Made by a program: the position numbers and the translations under genes
Shown: in pieces, positions 34,072 through 42,801 of the stretch
Numbering within the stretch: position 1 is the stretch's first letter
Layout of the letters: each line of letters begins with the position of its first letter
Notes under the pieces: model-generated
What the model saw: only the letters and a program-made list of their open reading frames with translations
What the model was told of the DNA's origin: nothing
The model's database searches: none
Origin: Paenibacillus glycanilyticus NBRC 16618
Lineage (GTDB): Bacteria; Bacillota; Bacilli; Paenibacillales; Paenibacillaceae
Direction of reading: 5' to 3'
Assembly (NCBI RefSeq): GCF_004000805.1
Contig: NZ_BILY01000007.1
Span: 174,388 to 238,387 of the forward strand
Length of the DNA: 64,000 bases

Positions 34072-35667
34072 ATGATCCCTTCCATCGCTCCTCATGATTG
34101 GAAAAGATTCCTGTGGGCTGCTGTCGCAGGCGCAATTATTTTCATCTTTACCCAGTTCGGCCCTGCAGCCGGGGACCAGCTGTTCTCAAGCTCAACTCCT
34201 AAGGTTATTGCAAAAAGCGAAGCCGAGTCGACCGCGAAAAAGTTCGTCCGGGAACAGTTCGGCAAATCAGCCGTAACCGCCCATACGATTTATCAGACCG
34301 ACAGTCTGGCAAACGGTTATTTCTCCAAGGAAGAGCTGCTGGGCAAGTTCGAAGATAAATATGACGCTAAGTTCCCGACCGATACGTTCCAGGTCAATCT
34401 GGATCTGGAGGACGGCACAAAAGCTTATGTCTACGTCCATATGACTAACGGCAGTATTACAGGCTGGCATTGGCTTGGCGGTCAATCTGCCGGCAATGCT
34501 CAATCGGTTCAAACGTCAGCGAAGGCTTTTGCCGAAACGAAAGGGTTCCGGCCGGAAGAATTGGACAGCCTGTACATCAATGACCAAGGAGACGCCGTGC
34601 TTCACCCCACCGGTTATACGCTTGGTGACGCTTCACTTGAGCTGATTATCGGAGTAGGTCTTGTTGATGATAAAGCAGTGATCACCAGGTACAAGCCAGC
34701 TTTCCAAGCACCGGCGGATTACGTCTCTTACGTGGAAGGCCAGAAAAAGACGGGCAGCGCGCTGTCAGTTGTCAGCCTGGCGTACATGTGCTTCATCTCC
34801 CTCGTTTTATCGCTTATTTACGCGATTCTTTACAGGGGACACACGACCTTTAAACGCGGGATATTTATCAGCTTGGTGTTTATCGTATTCTACATCTATA
34901 ACAATCTGAACGTTCTTGATGGCATCATGGCAACCTTTGGCGAGCAGAGCCGGTCGGATGCCGAGATGAAGGCTACCGTTTTGATTACGGTCGTGCTGCT
35001 CATTCCGGTTGGCCTCGCCGTTTACTTCGCCTTAGTCGCCGGTGACGGGATGTGGCGCTCGCAAAAACGCCCCTTATGGCCGGGATTCCGCGAGCGAGGC
35101 TATGGCGAGCATGTATGGCGCAGCGTTGGCCTCTCCTATCTCTTTGCAGCGATTATCCTTGGCGCGCAAGCGATCATTATGGTCGCCATGAAGTTTCTTG
35201 CAGGCTCCTGGGCAACCAGCGATGCTACGCAGTCGCCTTACAATACGGATATGCTGTGGCTTATGCCGATGATGGCCTGGTGCGCTGCCATATCCGAAGA
35301 AGCGATATTCCGGTTGTTCGGCATTGCTTTATTCAAAAAATGGTTCAAAAATACGTTTATCGCTACGCTTATTCCCACGATCATGTGGGCGCTGGGACAT
35401 GTCGGCTATCCGATCTTCCCGTTCTATACGCGTATCGTGGAGCTTGTTATTCTGGGAACGGTATTTTGTCTTATTTTCCTCCGCTATGGCTTTATTACGG
35501 CCGTGTTCACCCACGCAATCCTGGACAGCCTTATTATGGGCTTCGAGCTGGTCAGCGTTGGAGGAGGCGTTAATATTACCGCAGCCCTTATCTATGCTAT
35601 TCTGCCTGTTATTATCGCTTGGGTTATCAAATCCTGGCATAAACGGCGCACTCCAATACGGGTCTGA
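34072..35667 (+). CDS. CPBP-family intramembrane metalloprotease with large N-terminal domain
   Basis: 531 aa membrane protein. One membrane segment at about residues 12-30 precedes a soluble extracytoplasmic region (about 35-225) rich in short repeats of PepSY-like look (AESTAKKFVREQFGK, AYVYVHMTNGSITGWHW). A C-terminal half with about 8 membrane segments carries the CPBP (Abi/CAAX) motifs: Glu409-Glu410 in SEEAIFRLFG, His443 in LGHVGYP and His481 in THAILDS. Such proteins are intramembrane proteases in processing, bacteriocin immunity or stress. The ATG at 34072 follows GGAGG at 6 nt. The N-terminal domain is unusual; its function is unknown. Confidence 0.85.
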   Translation: MIPSIAPHDWKRFLWAAVAGAIIFIFTQFGPAAGDQLFSSSTPKVIAKSEAESTAKKFVREQFGKSAVTAHTIYQTDSLANGYFSKEELLGKFEDKYDAKFPTDTFQVNLDLEDGTKAYVYVHMTNGSITGWHWLGGQSAGNAQSVQTSAKAFAETKGFRPEELDSLYINDQGDAVLHPTGYTLGDASLELIIGVGLVDDKAVITRYKPAFQAPADYVSYVEGQKKTGSALSVVSLAYMCFISLVLSLIYAILYRGHTTFKRGIFISLVFIVFYIYNNLNVLDGIMATFGEQSRSDAEMKATVLITVVLLIPVGLAVYFALVAGDGMWRSQKRPLWPGFRERGYGEHVWRSVGLSYLFAAIILGAQAIIMVAMKFLAGSWATSDATQSPYNTDMLWLMPMMAWCAAISEEAIFRLFGIALFKKWFKNTFIATLIPTIMWALGHVGYPIFPFYTRIVELVILGTVFCLIFLRYGFITAVFTHAILDSLIMGFELVSVGGGVNITAALIYAILPVIIAWVIKSWHKRRTPIRV

Positions 35668-35680
35668 AAGGACTCCTTAT

Positions 35681-35721
35681 AAAAAAGGAATGTATCTCTT
35701 CGAAGATACATTCCTTTTTTT
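35681..35721 (+). terminator. intrinsic terminator of CPBP gene
   Basis: AAAAAAGGAATGTATCT pairs with AGATACATTCCTTTTTT around CTTCGA, with a long T-run. Confidence 0.93.
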
Positions 35722-35835
35722 CGCAATAACGGCACTCCACACCGCCCATTTAATAGAAACGGTCATTTTGTCCAAGAGAAATCCTGTCCAACTTAATATA
35801 ATCTATTAAACCAACATATGTGGAGTGTGATAGGA

Positions 35836-36324
35836 TTGATTGCAAGAATCAGCGGCTATGACCGCAAACAGAGCTCATGCAACAAAAGCTATGAGAAACA
35901 GTCGTCATGCAAAAAGTCAAGCGGCCATCACAAATCGTCCGGGAAAAAGAGCAAATCAGGCGGCAAGAAAAACGACTGCCATGAACACAAATCCTCCGGG
36001 AAAAAATCGTACTGTTATCCGCAAAAATCAAATGGCTGCAAATACGAGCACAAATCGTCGGGTTACAGCGATAATTCGGCAATTCCTTACCACAAAGAAG
36101 AAAAATACGGCGGAAAAAGCAATGCTGAATATGCCTATGGCATCCTTAGCAAGCTGTCGCTCGGACAAGTTATTCATCGCATAACGCTGGATAACGGCAA
36201 AGATCTGGATAGAGCGAAATGGGCAGGCTTTCAGAACGGGAACGCTGCATTCTCGGCCGTCAGTTACAAAACAACCTATATCGTCTATGTACCGCTAAAC
36301 AAAATTACAAGCATTGCACTGTAA
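35836..36324 (+). CDS. Ser/Lys/His-rich protein with C-terminal domain, possible spore-surface protein
   Basis: 162 aa, family not recognised. Residues 1-80 are low complexity and basic, built of KSSGKK/HKSSG-like repeats with six to seven cysteines (SSCNKS, SSCKKS, NDCHEH, SYCYPQ, NGCKYE). The C-terminal about 65 residues look folded (GILSKLSLGQVIHRITLDNG, AAFSAVSYKTTYIVYVPLNKI). Spore coat or exosporium proteins often look like this, but that is inference. The start is probably TTG 35836, 10 nt after GGAG; an ATG at 35818 overlaps the ribosome site. The next gene has a matching leader. Confidence 0.65.
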   Translation: MIARISGYDRKQSSCNKSYEKQSSCKKSSGHHKSSGKKSKSGGKKNDCHEHKSSGKKSYCYPQKSNGCKYEHKSSGYSDNSAIPYHKEEKYGGKSNAEYAYGILSKLSLGQVIHRITLDNGKDLDRAKWAGFQNGNAAFSAVSYKTTYIVYVPLNKITSIAL

Positions 36325-36390
36325 GGACTGGACAAGGAACCATTTCGCTCTTTTATCCACTCTCGTACAGGAGCAAATCTATCATTCGTC

Positions 36391-36400
36391 ATATAATCTA
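36391..36400 (+). promoter_or_regulatory. shared promoter-like decamer
   Basis: ATATAATCTA here and at 35796-35805 lie at matching distances upstream of the two low-complexity genes, whose ribosome sites are also alike. Probably a shared promoter -10, perhaps for a sporulation sigma factor. Confidence 0.4.
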
Positions 36401-36428
36401 GTACTACCGTTTAAGAGGAGTGATAGAT

Positions 36429-36947
36429 TTGCCTAACAAACACAAGAACAACGATAATGACAAGCAACAAAAACAAAACTCCGATGCAGCCAACAAAAGC
36501 ATTGGCGGCCGCACAGCAGGCAACCAAGGCCCTGGCGGCGGCAACCGCACGGCAGGCAACCAAGGCCCTGGCGGCGCCAACCGCACGGCAGGCAACCAAG
36601 GCCCTGGCGGCGCCAACCGCACAGCAGGCAACCAAGGCCCTGGCGGCGGCAACCGTACGGCAGGCAACCAAGTTCCTGGCGGCGGCAACCGCACGGCAGG
36701 CAACCAAGTTCCTGGCGGCGGCAACCGTACGGCCGGCAACCAAGTTCCTGGCGGCGGCAACCAGCTTGGCGGACGTGGTCCCGGCGGCAAAAGCGGTGGC
36801 CGCAGCACTGGCGCTGCAGCCGAATCCGAAGCGGGAAACAAATCGGGCAAAAAAGGCAAGGACGAAGGCAAGGGCAAAGATAAAAGCAAAGGCAAAGATA
36901 AAAGCAAAGGCAAAGATAAAAGCAAAGGCAAAGGTAAAGACAAGTAA
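36429..36947 (+). CDS. Gly/Asn-rich repeat protein with Lys-rich tail
   Basis: 172 aa, fully low complexity; no family recognised. A polar N-terminus (KHKNNDNDKQQKQNSD) is followed by seven 12-residue repeats GNQGPGGGNRTA (variants GNQVPGG, PGGANRT), a GRGPGGKSGG stretch, and a basic tail with four KGKDKS units. The repeats are encoded by 36-bp DNA repeats. TTG 36429 stands 8 nt after GAGGAG; the upstream GTG (36420) overlaps it. The leader resembles that of the gene before. A spore coat/exosporium or matrix role is a guess from composition. Confidence 0.65.
   Translation: MPNKHKNNDNDKQQKQNSDAANKSIGGRTAGNQGPGGGNRTAGNQGPGGANRTAGNQGPGGANRTAGNQGPGGGNRTAGNQVPGGGNRTAGNQVPGGGNRTAGNQVPGGGNQLGGRGPGGKSGGRSTGAAAESEAGNKSGKKGKDEGKGKDKSKGKDKSKGKDKSKGKGKDK
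36519..36770 (+). repeat. 36-bp coding minisatellite, 7 units
   Basis: In-frame repeat inside the Gly/Asn-rich gene. The unit begins GGCAACCAAGGCCCTGGCGG; units 5-7 share a GTTCCT variant. Unit gain or loss would change protein length without frameshift. Confidence 0.9.
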
Positions 36948-36950
36948 ATT

Positions 36951-36994
36951 AAAAAAAGAAACGGAATGAGGATATCATTCCGTTTCTTTTTCTT
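36951..36994. terminator. bidirectional terminator, repeat-protein gene and uvrC
   Basis: GAAACGGAATGA pairs with TCATTCCGTTTC; A-run on one side, T-run on the other. It includes the uvrC stop codon. Confidence 0.9.
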
Positions 36995-38855
36995 TTACCT
37001 CTTCATTTAAGGCAGCTAAAATTTGCGAAGCCAGCTTCTCGCCAATAGACAGAGGCTTGAAGTCCTCGATTGAAGCCTCCCTTATCTTCTTAATCGAGCC
37101 AAAATGCTTAAGCAGCAGCTTGCGGCGCTTCTCTCCGATTCCCGGAATCGCATCCAGCTGGGAAGCGATCATGGATTTGCCGCGCTGTTCGCGATGGAAA
37201 GAAATCGCAAACCGGTGGACTTCATCCTGAATCCGCTGCAGCAGATAAAATTCCTGGCTGTCGCGGGGCAGCGGCACGACTTCCGGCGGATCGCCGGTCA
37301 TCAATTGGGCCGTCTTATGCTTTGCATCCTTCACAAGTCCGCATACCGGAATATAAAGCCCCAGCTCATTTTGCAAAATATCCAGTGCTGCGGAGATTTG
37401 TCCCTTGCCGCCGTCGACTACGATTAAATCCGGAGGAGTCTGCTGCTCCTTCAGCATTCTTTCGTAACGGCGCCTCACAACCTCGCGCATCGTTTCGTAA
37501 TCATCCGCGCCAACAACGGTTTTCACCTTATACTTGCGGTACTCTTTCCTGTCCGGCTTGCCATCCGTAAAGACAACCATCGCCGAGACCGGATTTGTGC
37601 CTTGGATATTCGAGTTATCGAACGCCTCGATTCGCCGGACCTCGGGCAGTCCAAGCCATTCGGCTAGTCCTTCCGAAGCGCGGACGCTTCTCTCTTCGTC
37701 CCGCTCGATCAGGCGGAATTTATCCGCCAGCGCAATCTTGGCATTATCGATAGCCATGGATACGGCTTCGCTTTTCCGTCCGCGCTGCGGCATCAGCACC
37801 TTCACCTTCAGCCAGTTATGCAGCATCGTTGCGAACTCATCGGCAGCCGTGGACGACTCAGCCGTCCCTTCTTCCTCATCGGCCGGGAGCGGCAGCAAAA
37901 TCTGCTTCGGCAATGCCGGGTTATCGCTGTAATATTGGGTAACGAAAGTCATAAAGTCATCGTATTCTTCCCCATAATAAGGGAATGTTGTGCCGCGCCG
38001 TTCAATCATTTTTCCCTGGCGCATGTACAGAATCTGCACGCACATCCAGCCCTTCTCTACCGCGTAGCCGAAGATGTCGCGGTCGAGGGCATCGTTCATC
38101 GTAATCTTCTGCTTCTCGATAACCGCATCGATGCTGATGATCTGATCGCGGTATTCCTTGGCACGCTCGAAATTTAGCTCCTCGGCAGCAGCCTCCATTT
38201 TACGCTGAATTTCCGCTTTTACGGCATCATGGCCGCCGTTAAGAAACTTGGTAATTTCCTGAATCATCGCATCGTATTGGCCCTGCTCCACATCGTACTC
38301 GCAAGGGGCAATACATTGGCCGATATGATAGTACAAGCATACTTTATCAGGCAGCGTTCCGCATTTGCGCAGCGGATAAAGCCGGTCCAGCAGCTTCTTG
38401 GTTTGCTGAGCCGCGAAGGCATTCGGGTACGGTCCGAAATATTTGCCTTTATCCTTTACGACACGCCGCGTAACTTCAAGGCGCGGGTGTTTTTCGTTCG
38501 TAATCTTAATATACGGAAAAGTTTTGTCGTCCTTCAGAAGAACATTGTATCTTGGATGATATTGCTTGATCAGATTGCATTCGAGAATGAGTGCTTCCAT
38601 ATTGCTCGAGGTAATAATATAGTCAAAGTCGCGGATTTCCGATACGAGCCGCTGCGTTTTTCCGTTATGGCTTCCGTTGAAGTAGGAGCGGACGCGGTTT
38701 TTCAACACCTTCGCTTTGCCTACATATATAATGGTGCCTTCCCCGTTCTTCATTAAATAACAGCCGGGCTGGTCTGGAAGCAGCGCTAATTTGTTGCGGA
38801 TTAGTTCTTCGGCTTCCGCCCTGCTGGCGGGTGTATTTTGTTGTTGCTGATCCAT
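36975..38855 (-). CDS. uvrC: excinuclease ABC subunit C
   Basis: 626 aa nuclease making both incisions in nucleotide excision repair with UvrAB. The GIY-YIG domain (about 15-95) has [19 protein letters not shown] and KNRVRSYF. The UVR motif is at about 205-230 ([17 protein letters not shown]). The RNase H-like second nuclease has [20 protein letters not shown] and IVVDGGKGQ, and a C-terminal helix-hairpin-helix pair reads [20 protein letters not shown]. The ATG at 38855 follows TAGGAGGGACAAA. That site is the end of a repeat element shared with a permease gene. Confidence 0.97.
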   Translation of the reverse strand: MDQQQQNTPASRAEAEELIRNKLALLPDQPGCYLMKNGEGTIIYVGKAKVLKNRVRSYFNGSHNGKTQRLVSEIRDFDYIITSSNMEALILECNLIKQYHPRYNVLLKDDKTFPYIKITNEKHPRLEVTRRVVKDKGKYFGPYPNAFAAQQTKKLLDRLYPLRKCGTLPDKVCLYYHIGQCIAPCEYDVEQGQYDAMIQEITKFLNGGHDAVKAEIQRKMEAAAEELNFERAKEYRDQIISIDAVIEKQKITMNDALDRDIFGYAVEKGWMCVQILYMRQGKMIERRGTTFPYYGEEYDDFMTFVTQYYSDNPALPKQILLPLPADEEEGTAESSTAADEFATMLHNWLKVKVLMPQRGRKSEAVSMAIDNAKIALADKFRLIERDEERSVRASEGLAEWLGLPEVRRIEAFDNSNIQGTNPVSAMVVFTDGKPDRKEYRKYKVKTVVGADDYETMREVVRRRYERMLKEQQTPPDLIVVDGGKGQISAALDILQNELGLYIPVCGLVKDAKHKTAQLMTGDPPEVVPLPRDSQEFYLLQRIQDEVHRFAISFHREQRGKSMIASQLDAIPGIGEKRRKLLLKHFGSIKKIREASIEDFKPLSIGEKLASQILAALNEEVKEKETE

Positions 38856-38861
38856 TTTGTC

Positions 38862-39071
38862 CCTCCTAAAAAGAATTACCGTACTATTGGCCGAGAATCG
38901 GCAATTGTGGTAATTCTTACTTCGTAAGCGTAAGCTTAGAATTACCATATGAATGGCCGGACATTGGCAATTGTGTGGTAATTCTTACTTCGTAAGCGTA
39001 AACTCAGAATTACCATACTATTGGCCGAACCTCGGCAATTGTGGTAATTCTTACTTCGTAAGCGTAAGCTT
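38862..39071 (-). repeat. tandem AAGAATTACC hairpin repeats ending in the uvrC ribosome site
   Basis: Three units of about 66-68 bp (38871-38937, 38938-39005, 39006-39071). Each has arms AGAATTACC/GGTAATTCT, an inner TTGGCCGA/TCGGCAA stem and a small hairpin CTTAC-TTC-GTAAG. On the minus strand the last unit reads GGTAATTCTTTTTAGGAGG, supplying the uvrC Shine-Dalgarno. A related single unit lies at 46728-46795. Confidence 0.9.
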
Positions 39072-39143
39072 CGCGCTGTTTATCTATTCCTTTATATTAG
39101 CATATCGAACGCATGTTTCGCTTTATAATTGTCAATGAATTGC

Positions 39144-39173
39144 TTTACAATTATTCGTAAAGTTGGGTATACT
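39144..39173 (+). promoter_or_regulatory. promoter of small membrane protein gene
   Basis: TTTACA (39144-39149) and TATACT (39168-39173), 18-bp spacer. Confidence 0.65.
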
Positions 39174-39215
39174 ATTATAAGCTTGAATGGTCTTCAAGGG
39201 AGGCGTAATCCACTA

Positions 39216-39362
39216 ATGGAAAATGTACGTGATCCGCGCGAACATGTGAATGAAGAACCGCGCCACGACTTGATGGACGTTATGACAGGCTTTGGCGGAA
39301 TGCTGGGCTTTATGACCGTCATTTTTGCTGCAGCCGTCATCATTAAATTCGTCATTTCGTAA
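39216..39362 (+). CDS. yqzM: YqzM-like small membrane protein
   Basis: 48 aa. A charged N-terminus (MENVRDPREHVNEEPRHD) is followed by a single membrane segment (GFGGMLGFMTVIFAAAVIIKFVIS) to the end. It resembles the short YqzM family of Bacillales, of unknown function. GGGAGG lies 12 nt before the ATG. It has its own promoter and a perfect bidirectional terminator. Family call by size, layout and the IIKF end. Confidence 0.7.
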   Translation: MENVRDPREHVNEEPRHDLMDVMTGFGGMLGFMTVIFAAAVIIKFVIS

Positions 39363-39372
39363 CCACAAACAA

Positions 39373-39412
39373 GAAAAGCTCCGTACCGGATATCCGGTAC
39401 GGAGCTTTTTTC
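39373..39412. terminator. bidirectional terminator, yqzM-like gene and yezD
   Basis: A perfect 28-bp palindrome at 39378-39405 (GCTCCGTACCGGAT and its complement) flanked by A's and T's. Confidence 0.93.
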
Positions 39413-39421
39413 GCTTTATTA

Positions 39422-39640
39422 TTATTGGGCAACGGCGCGAAGGTTATCGCCGTTAGCTGCCTTTTGCTCCGGCTGCGCCTGCTTATGGGAAGGTTGATCG
39501 TAACGTGTACGTTCGGTACGGTCGATTTGAACAATACGTCCATCATGTACGGTAATATTGACAGAACCATACTGCAGCCCATTAACTTGCTCAAGAATAC
39601 GGTCCAACCACAATTGATCTACTTCCAACGGTTTTGCCAT
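39422..39640 (-). CDS. yezD: YezD-like protein (DUF2292)
   Basis: 72 aa. The core VDQLWLDRILEQVNGLQYGSVNITVHDGRIVQIDRTERTR is typical of YezD/DUF2292 small proteins, which recur in sulfur-assimilation operons but lack an assigned activity. A Gln/Ala-rich tail follows. ATG 39640 follows GGAGGGG at good distance. It is the last gene after sbp-cysT-cysW, 54 nt from cysW, before a terminator, which supports a link to sulfate uptake. Confidence 0.8.
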   Translation of the reverse strand: MAKPLEVDQLWLDRILEQVNGLQYGSVNITVHDGRIVQIDRTERTRYDQPSHKQAQPEQKAANGDNLRAVAQ

Positions 39641-39694
39641 TATTAACCCCTCCATAATCAACCGATTTACTCGGTATTAGGTTTAAAAAAATTT

Positions 39695-40579
39695 TCACTC
39701 AACCTTTTCGCGCGATGCGTTTTGATTCGTTTTCCATTCGAACAAGGCTTTCACGAGTAGAGTCAGGACGGCCAGCATAACAAGCAGGGAAGCTACGGCA
39801 AAGGATGCCGAGAACTGGTATTCGTTATACAGAATTTCAATATGGAGCGGCAGCGTATTTGTCTCCCCCCGAATATGGCCGGATACGACGGATACGGCGC
39901 CAAACTCCCCCATCGCCCGGGCATTCGAGAGAATAATGCCGTACAGCAAGCCCCACTTGATATTCGGAAGCGTGATGCGCCAGAAGATCTGCCAGCCTTT
40001 TGCCCCAAGGCTTGCAGCCGCTTCCTCTTCCTGTACGCCTTGCGCCTGCATGAGCGGAATTAACTCGCGGGCTACGAACGGAACGGTAACGAAAATGGTA
40101 GCCAGTACAATGCCCGGAAGAGCAAAAACGATCTTAATATCATGCTCGTCGAGCCAAGGACCAAGAAAGCCCTGCGCACCAAACAGTAAAATATAAATCA
40201 TTCCTGAAATGACAGGTGATACCGCAAACGGTAGATCGATTAACGTAATAAGAAGGTTCTTGCCTTTGAAGCGGAACTTGCTGATCGCCCATGCAGCCGC
40301 TATCCCAAACACAGCGTTTAGCGGTACGGCAATCAGAGCAACCAATAAAGTTAATCGCAATGCGGATAAAGCATCCGGGTCGGTGATTGCCGCTTTGTAC
40401 ACATCAAAGCCCTTTTTGAAGGCTTCGACAAACACCGAGATAAGAGGCATCGCTACGGCCAGCCCTAGAAATAACATGGCGATACTGATTAAAGTCCATT
40501 TTACGCCAGCCGATTCGGTAATATGCTTCGGTCTTTTGGACGCTTCTTGAGACAAATGCGCGGTAACTGCTCCAGCCAT
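39695..40579 (-). CDS. cysW: sulfate ABC transporter permease CysW
   Basis: 294 aa inner-membrane permease with six membrane segments. The ABC-interaction loop reads [31 protein letters not shown]. The N-terminus before the first segment is about 28 residues. Paired with CysT in the sulfate/thiosulfate importer. GGGGAGG precedes the ATG, 14 nt after cysT. No cysA ATPase gene is in this operon, so the ATPase must be encoded elsewhere. Confidence 0.93.
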   Translation of the reverse strand: MAGAVTAHLSQEASKRPKHITESAGVKWTLISIAMLFLGLAVAMPLISVFVEAFKKGFDVYKAAITDPDALSALRLTLLVALIAVPLNAVFGIAAAWAISKFRFKGKNLLITLIDLPFAVSPVISGMIYILLFGAQGFLGPWLDEHDIKIVFALPGIVLATIFVTVPFVARELIPLMQAQGVQEEEAAASLGAKGWQIFWRITLPNIKWGLLYGIILSNARAMGEFGAVSVVSGHIRGETNTLPLHIEILYNEYQFSASFAVASLLVMLAVLTLLVKALFEWKTNQNASREKVE

Positions 40580-40593
40580 TGTTATTCCTCCCC

Positions 40594-41433
40594 TTAGTCC
40601 GCTATCGTACGGCGGTTAATCCGCCATTGCATAAAGTTGATAAGCAGCAGCAGCAGGAAGGAGACAATAAGCATAACCAGCGCAATCGCCGTTGCGCCTT
40701 CGTAATCGAATTGTTCCAGCTTCGACATAATGAGGAGAGGAGCGATTTCCGTCCTCATCGGCATATTGCCCGAGATAAACACGACGGAGCCATATTCCCC
40801 GATTCCCCGAGCGAAGGCCAGCGCGAACCCGGTTAATAGTGCCGGCATCAGCTCCGGCAGGATAACCTTCCAGAAGGTGCGCAGCCGGTATGCGCCAAGC
40901 ATAACCGCCGCTTCTTCGGTTTCTTTTTCGAAGTCCTGCAAGACAGGCTGCACGGTACGGACCACAAAAGGAATTCCGATAAAAATGAGTGCAATCGTAA
41001 TGCCTAGCTGCGTATAAGCAACCTTTATCCCCAGCGGCGCGAGAATCGAGCCTACCCAGCCATTTGGGGCATAAATCGCAGTCAACGAAATGCCTGCTAC
41101 CGCCGTCGGAAGAGCGAACGGCAAATCGACGAGGCTGTCGATAATCTTTTTACCCGGGAACCGGTATCGGACAAGCACCCAGGCTACTAGCAGCCCGAAT
41201 ACAAGATTGGTCAGCGCGGCGAAAAACGATGTCGTAAAGCTGATCCGATAAGAAGCGATTACCCTTGGATTCGTAATAATCGCCCAGAATTCGTTCCAGC
41301 TCAGGCCGGTTGTTTTCACAAACACACCGGCGAGAGGGATAAGAACGATCAAGCTGAGGTAAGCGATCGTGAAGCCCATCGACAAGCCAAAGCCCGGCAA
41401 TACGTTTTTGGACTTCCTTTTGGAACCTTTCAT
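40594..41433 (-). CDS. cysT: sulfate ABC transporter permease CysT
   Basis: 279 aa permease with six membrane segments. The EAA loop is [44 protein letters not shown]. The N-terminal tail is basic. It lies 35 nt after the binding-protein gene and 14 nt before cysW. The ribosome site is weak (GGAG at about 10 nt), so coupling to sbp may matter. Confidence 0.93.
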   Translation of the reverse strand: MKGSKRKSKNVLPGFGLSMGFTIAYLSLIVLIPLAGVFVKTTGLSWNEFWAIITNPRVIASYRISFTTSFFAALTNLVFGLLVAWVLVRYRFPGKKIIDSLVDLPFALPTAVAGISLTAIYAPNGWVGSILAPLGIKVAYTQLGITIALIFIGIPFVVRTVQPVLQDFEKETEEAAVMLGAYRLRTFWKVILPELMPALLTGFALAFARGIGEYGSVVFISGNMPMRTEIAPLLIMSKLEQFDYEGATAIALVMLIVSFLLLLLINFMQWRINRRTIAD

Positions 41434-41468
41434 GTGAAGTCAGCTCCGTTCATCTGTGGTCACCATCA

Positions 41469-42581
41469 TTATTTCGAGCCTGGCGTGTAAATCTTGTCGA
41501 AGATGCCGCCATCGTTAAAGTGTTTCTCTTGAGCCGTCTTCCAGCCGCCGAAGTCATCGATGGTGATCAGTTCAAGATCTTTGAATTGGTCTTTGTATTT
41601 CGCTGCAACCGTTTCGTTGATTGGACGGTAGTAGTTTTGCGCCGCAATTTCTTGGCCTTCGTCGGAGTAGAGGTATTGCAGGTAAGCCGTAGCTACGTCA
41701 CGCGTGCCGCGTTTGTCTACCACTTTGTCAACGACGGCAACGGGAGGCTCCGCTTTAATGCTGAGCGAAGGATATACGATATCGAATTTATCCGGACCAA
41801 GTTCTTTCACGGACAGGTAAGCTTCATTCTCCCAAGCAAGCAATACGTCGCCAATGCCTTTTTCTACGAACGTTGTGGTAGCGCCGCGTGCGCCGGAATC
41901 AAGTACAGGAACATGTTTATACAATTGTTGTACGAATTCTTGCGCTTTCGCTTCATCGTTATTGTTTTGTTTGAGCGCGTAACCCCAAGCCGCGAGATAG
42001 TTCCAGCGCGCACCGCCCGAAGTTTTCGGACTTGGTGTAATCACTTCAACGCCATCCTTGATCAGGTCGTTCCAGTCCTTAATGCCTTTTGGATTGCCTT
42101 TGCGCACAAGGAATACGATGGTGGACGTGTAAGGTGCGCTGTTATGTTCGAATTTTGTCTGCCAGTCGGGTTTGATCAGGCCCGGTTCTACCAGTGCGTC
42201 AATGTCGTAACCTAGTGCCAGCGTTACAACGTCTGCTTCCAGACCATCGATAACGGCACGCGCTTGTTTGCCGGAGCCGCCGTGGGATTGCTTAACGGTA
42301 ACCTTTTGGCCTGTTTTGTCCAGCCAATATTTCGAGAATGCTTCGTTATATTTAACGTACAGCTCACGGGTTGGATCGTAAGATACGTTCAGGAGTTCAA
42401 CATCTTTAGGTTTTTCGGTTGGAGCTTCCGATGCAGTGCCCGCATTGGATGCTGCAGGAGTTTCTTTATTTCCACTGCTCGAGGAATTCGAATTGGAGTT
42501 GGAGTTATTGCCGCATGCTGCGAGGGCCAGCGTAAAAGTAAGAATAAGTACGAACGAGCGGATAATAGCTAATCTCTTCAT
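41469..42581 (-). CDS. sbp: sulfate-binding lipoprotein
   Basis: 370 aa extracellular sulfate-binding protein anchored by lipid. The signal peptide (residues 1-24, [14 protein letters not shown]) ends at a lipobox with Cys25, followed by a Ser/Asn/Ala-rich linker. Family marks include [37 protein letters not shown] and [20 protein letters not shown] 42581 follows AGGGGTG at 6-8 nt; a GTG nine bases upstream overlaps it. First gene of the sulfate operon. Confidence 0.95.
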   Translation of the reverse strand: MKRLAIIRSFVLILTFTLALAACGNNSNSNSNSSSSGNKETPAASNAGTASEAPTEKPKDVELLNVSYDPTRELYVKYNEAFSKYWLDKTGQKVTVKQSHGGSGKQARAVIDGLEADVVTLALGYDIDALVEPGLIKPDWQTKFEHNSAPYTSTIVFLVRKGNPKGIKDWNDLIKDGVEVITPSPKTSGGARWNYLAAWGYALKQNNNDEAKAQEFVQQLYKHVPVLDSGARGATTTFVEKGIGDVLLAWENEAYLSVKELGPDKFDIVYPSLSIKAEPPVAVVDKVVDKRGTRDVATAYLQYLYSDEGQEIAAQNYYRPINETVAAKYKDQFKDLELITIDDFGGWKTAQEKHFNDGGIFDKIYTPGSK

Positions 42582-42639
42582 TGTCAACACACCCCTATTT
42601 TTATTGACAGACGAATAATGATTAGCATCCGGTGGTCCG

Positions 42640-42661
42640 GGTAGATAATATTATTCCTACC
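42640..42661 (-). promoter_or_regulatory. candidate operator upstream of sbp
   Basis: GGTAG and CTACC arms enclose an AT-rich core (AATAATATTAT) just downstream of the sbp promoter. A cysteine-regulator (CymR-like) site is possible but the consensus match was not verified. Confidence 0.35.
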
Positions 42662-42682
42662 TGTTTAGTTGGTTATGGATGA

Positions 42683-42712
42683 ATATTACCAGTCCGCCCA
42701 ATCATCTGTCAA
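42683..42712 (-). promoter_or_regulatory. sigma-A promoter of sulfate operon
   Basis: On the minus strand TTGACA (42707-42712) and TAATAT (42683-42688) with an 18-bp spacer. Confidence 0.75.
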
Positions 42713-42763
42713 TAGAAAATTGGAAATTATTTATTGACTATATAAGGCAAACTTATAAACAGA

Positions 42764-42801
42764 CGCAACAAAAGCCGGGCAGCAGCCCGGCTTTTATTGC
42801 G
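42764..42801 (-). terminator. intrinsic terminator of peptide transporter operon
   Basis: AAAGCCGGGC pairs with GCCCGGCTTT around a 4-nt loop; outer CGCAA/TTGCG adds pairing. It sits directly behind the last operon gene. Confidence 0.88.

Noticed and set aside
36404..36943. Proline/leucine repeat frames antisense to, and in another frame of, the GNQGPGGG gene
   Set aside because: They arise from the 36-bp DNA repeat read in other frames. The plus frame starting at TTG 36429 is the one with a well-spaced ribosome site.
42591..42801. SAM or other riboswitch before sbp
   Set aside because: None of the conserved SAM-I blocks is present; only a promoter and an AT-rich dyad are seen.
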